Source: Bacillota bacterium (GTDB lineage: Bacteria > Bacillota > Clostridia > Christensenellales > Pumilibacteraceae). From it: a stretch of 64,000 bases of DNA. The translations under genes were made by a program, and so were the position numbers. A model generated the notes under the pieces. It did not search any database. It was not told where the DNA came from and saw nothing but the letters and a program-made list of their open reading frames with translations. The stretch lies in assembly GCA_009787385.1 (NCBI GenBank), contig WRGC01000003.1, forward strand, positions 16,838 to 80,837. The letters are read 5' to 3'. Below, piece by piece: positions 63,044 through 64,000 of this stretch (position 1 is its first letter; the number at the start of each line of letters is the position of its first letter).

Positions 63044-63916
63044 TTATTTTGTAGCTACACTAAAATTGCGGCCACCCAAAAGCAAATCACTTGTCATTAT
63101 TATTGTATTATTAGAGTTGCTAAGTGCTATATTTTCTTTTATTTTTGTTTGCATGCTAGACACAACATTGCCATATATCCAACTTACACTAAATGTTATT
63201 AACAATGAAATTATATCAGATACAATTGGAATACATCCAAGTATATTTACAAAAGTACTATACTTTCCATCTACAATACTTTGCAAAATTTCCTTTATTT
63301 TCTGTATATCTCCATCCTTTGAGTTTAATATATTAGCAACTTGCTCATCATTGTATATACTTTTAAAATAACCCATCAATGAATCACTACTCCACAACAC
63401 ATCTAAGTGCCTAGCAAGAATATCTATACCTGCCACAAAGAATACTGAAACAGCCATACTAAGAGAAAAATAATACCCAACTGGAACAGGTACCCACAAT
63501 ATACTTTGAGTTCTAATATAAAAATCATTTTTGCCGCCAACAATTGTACGAGTTGCATAATTGTCAGCAAAATAATAATTGCCATCATCAGCAATATAAA
63601 GAGTGCCATTTTCTACCATAGAATTGATGGTATTAAGCATCTTATCATATTGTTGCATAACTTCAATATCTTGTTCTTCTATGCTTGTGTTGCCCCTTGT
63701 CTTTCTTGTCAAATCTAATGACACTGTACCATTGTCATTTTGTACAAAAAAGTTGATATACTTTTTTGCATAATACTCTAAACCTACTCCATCACCAGTC
63801 ACTGACTTGGTTGAACTTTTAGTCTGCAATACTACCATCAATATCGCTGACAATGACAAAACTGCTATTAGTGATATTATCACCAATCGTTGCCTTAACT
63901 TTTTTGTTCCTTTCAT
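63044..63916 (-). CDS. Membrane protein of unknown function with three hydrophobic segments
   Basis: 290 residues. A signal anchor at about 9-30 is followed by an extracytoplasmic region of about 110 residues and a hydrophobic stretch (VPVPVGYYFSLSMAVSVFFVAGIDILA, about 143-168). A third segment (ILGCIPIVSDIISLLITFSVSWIYG) lies at about 228-252. No family is recognised. Upstream AGGAG is 11 nt before the ATG. It may form an operon with the lipoprotein. Confidence 0.6.
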   Translation of the reverse strand: MKGTKKLRQRLVIISLIAVLSLSAILMVVLQTKSSTKSVTGDGVGLEYYAKKYINFFVQNDNGTVSLDLTRKTRGNTSIEEQDIEVMQQYDKMLNTINSMVENGTLYIADDGNYYFADNYATRTIVGGKNDFYIRTQSILWVPVPVGYYFSLSMAVSVFFVAGIDILARHLDVLWSSDSLMGYFKSIYNDEQVANILNSKDGDIQKIKEILQSIVDGKYSTFVNILGCIPIVSDIISLLITFSVSWIYGNVVSSMQTKIKENIALSNSNNTIIMTSDLLLGGRNFSVATK

Positions 63917-64000
63917 ACAAAAAAATCTCCTAAAATTTATTTATCTTAGAAGACATTGCATTTATTCACTTGTTGCCTATACTACCACAACTACCTTATA

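Overview
This 64 kb window comes from a low-GC, Gram-positive bacterial chromosome, probably an uncultured gut-type member of the Clostridia (Bacillota). The evidence is the very AT-rich base composition, strong Shine-Dalgarno sites (AGGAG) at many genes, SpoVT, a SpoVB/YtgP-type flippase, SpoIIIJ/Jag, HslV of the Bacillus CodW type, class Ib ribonucleotide reductase and TTGACA-17-TATAAT promoters. Almost every gene is on the minus strand. The plus-strand exceptions are the nrd locus, a YwiB-like gene, a recombinase plus its neighbour, and a flavin reductase. At least six genes appear to be transcribed as leaderless mRNAs, with the -10 box only 6-9 nt before the ATG.

Layout. 1-1.4 kb: the start of a secreted InlB-type repeat protein that runs off the left edge. 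1.7-3.1 kb: an amino-acid permease. 3.6-8.8 kb: a type II-C-like cas9-cas1-cas2 operon with no CRISPR array beside it; Cas9 carries two in-frame tandem duplications. 9-16.3 kb: galK, a frameshifted membrane/zinc-ribbon gene, a candidate Panacea toxin-antitoxin pair, an NCS2 permease, a small membrane protein and a MATE/MVF flippase. 16.7-20.7 kb: nrdE, an HExxH protein and nrdF, preceded by NrdR-like boxes. 20.8-22.9 kb: prs and a GlmU with an eroded uridyltransferase domain. 23.1-31.7 kb: a five-gene defence operon (MORC-like GHKL ATPase, Z1 helicase, DUF4420 nuclease, AIPR protein, C5 methyltransferase). It is bordered upstream by a broken copy of its own methyltransferase fused to a truncated YobI-like NTPase gene.

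33-39.4 kb: a phosphoesterase, spoVT, a YwiB-like gene, two catalytically dead-looking proteins (a Rho relative without a P-loop and a ComEC-type metallo-beta-lactamase without metal ligands) and pyruvate kinase. 39.7-45.6 kb: tRNA-Lys, iscU, iscS, an RseC-like gene, hisS, hslU and hslV. 46-52.7 kb: a MORN-repeat protein, an M14 peptidase, a tyrosine recombinase, a YgjP-like protease, a flavin reductase and a DUF2726 protein. 52.7-62 kb: a long housekeeping block that joins the rpmH-rnpA-yidD-yidC-jag cluster to the ylxM-ffh-rpsP-khpA-rimM-trmD-rbgA-rnhB-yraN cluster, without rplS, dnaA or mnmE. 62.2-63.9 kb: a lipoprotein and a membrane protein of unknown function.

A foldback, MITE-like element of about 190 bp occurs three times (3.3, 14.5 and 45.8 kb), and a fragment lies just upstream of cas9, so the cas operon sits between two copies. 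The most unusual signals are the defence operon with its duplicated methyltransferase fragment, the array-less Cas9 with a lengthened bridge helix, the P-loop-less Rho relative, and the widespread leaderless promoters.
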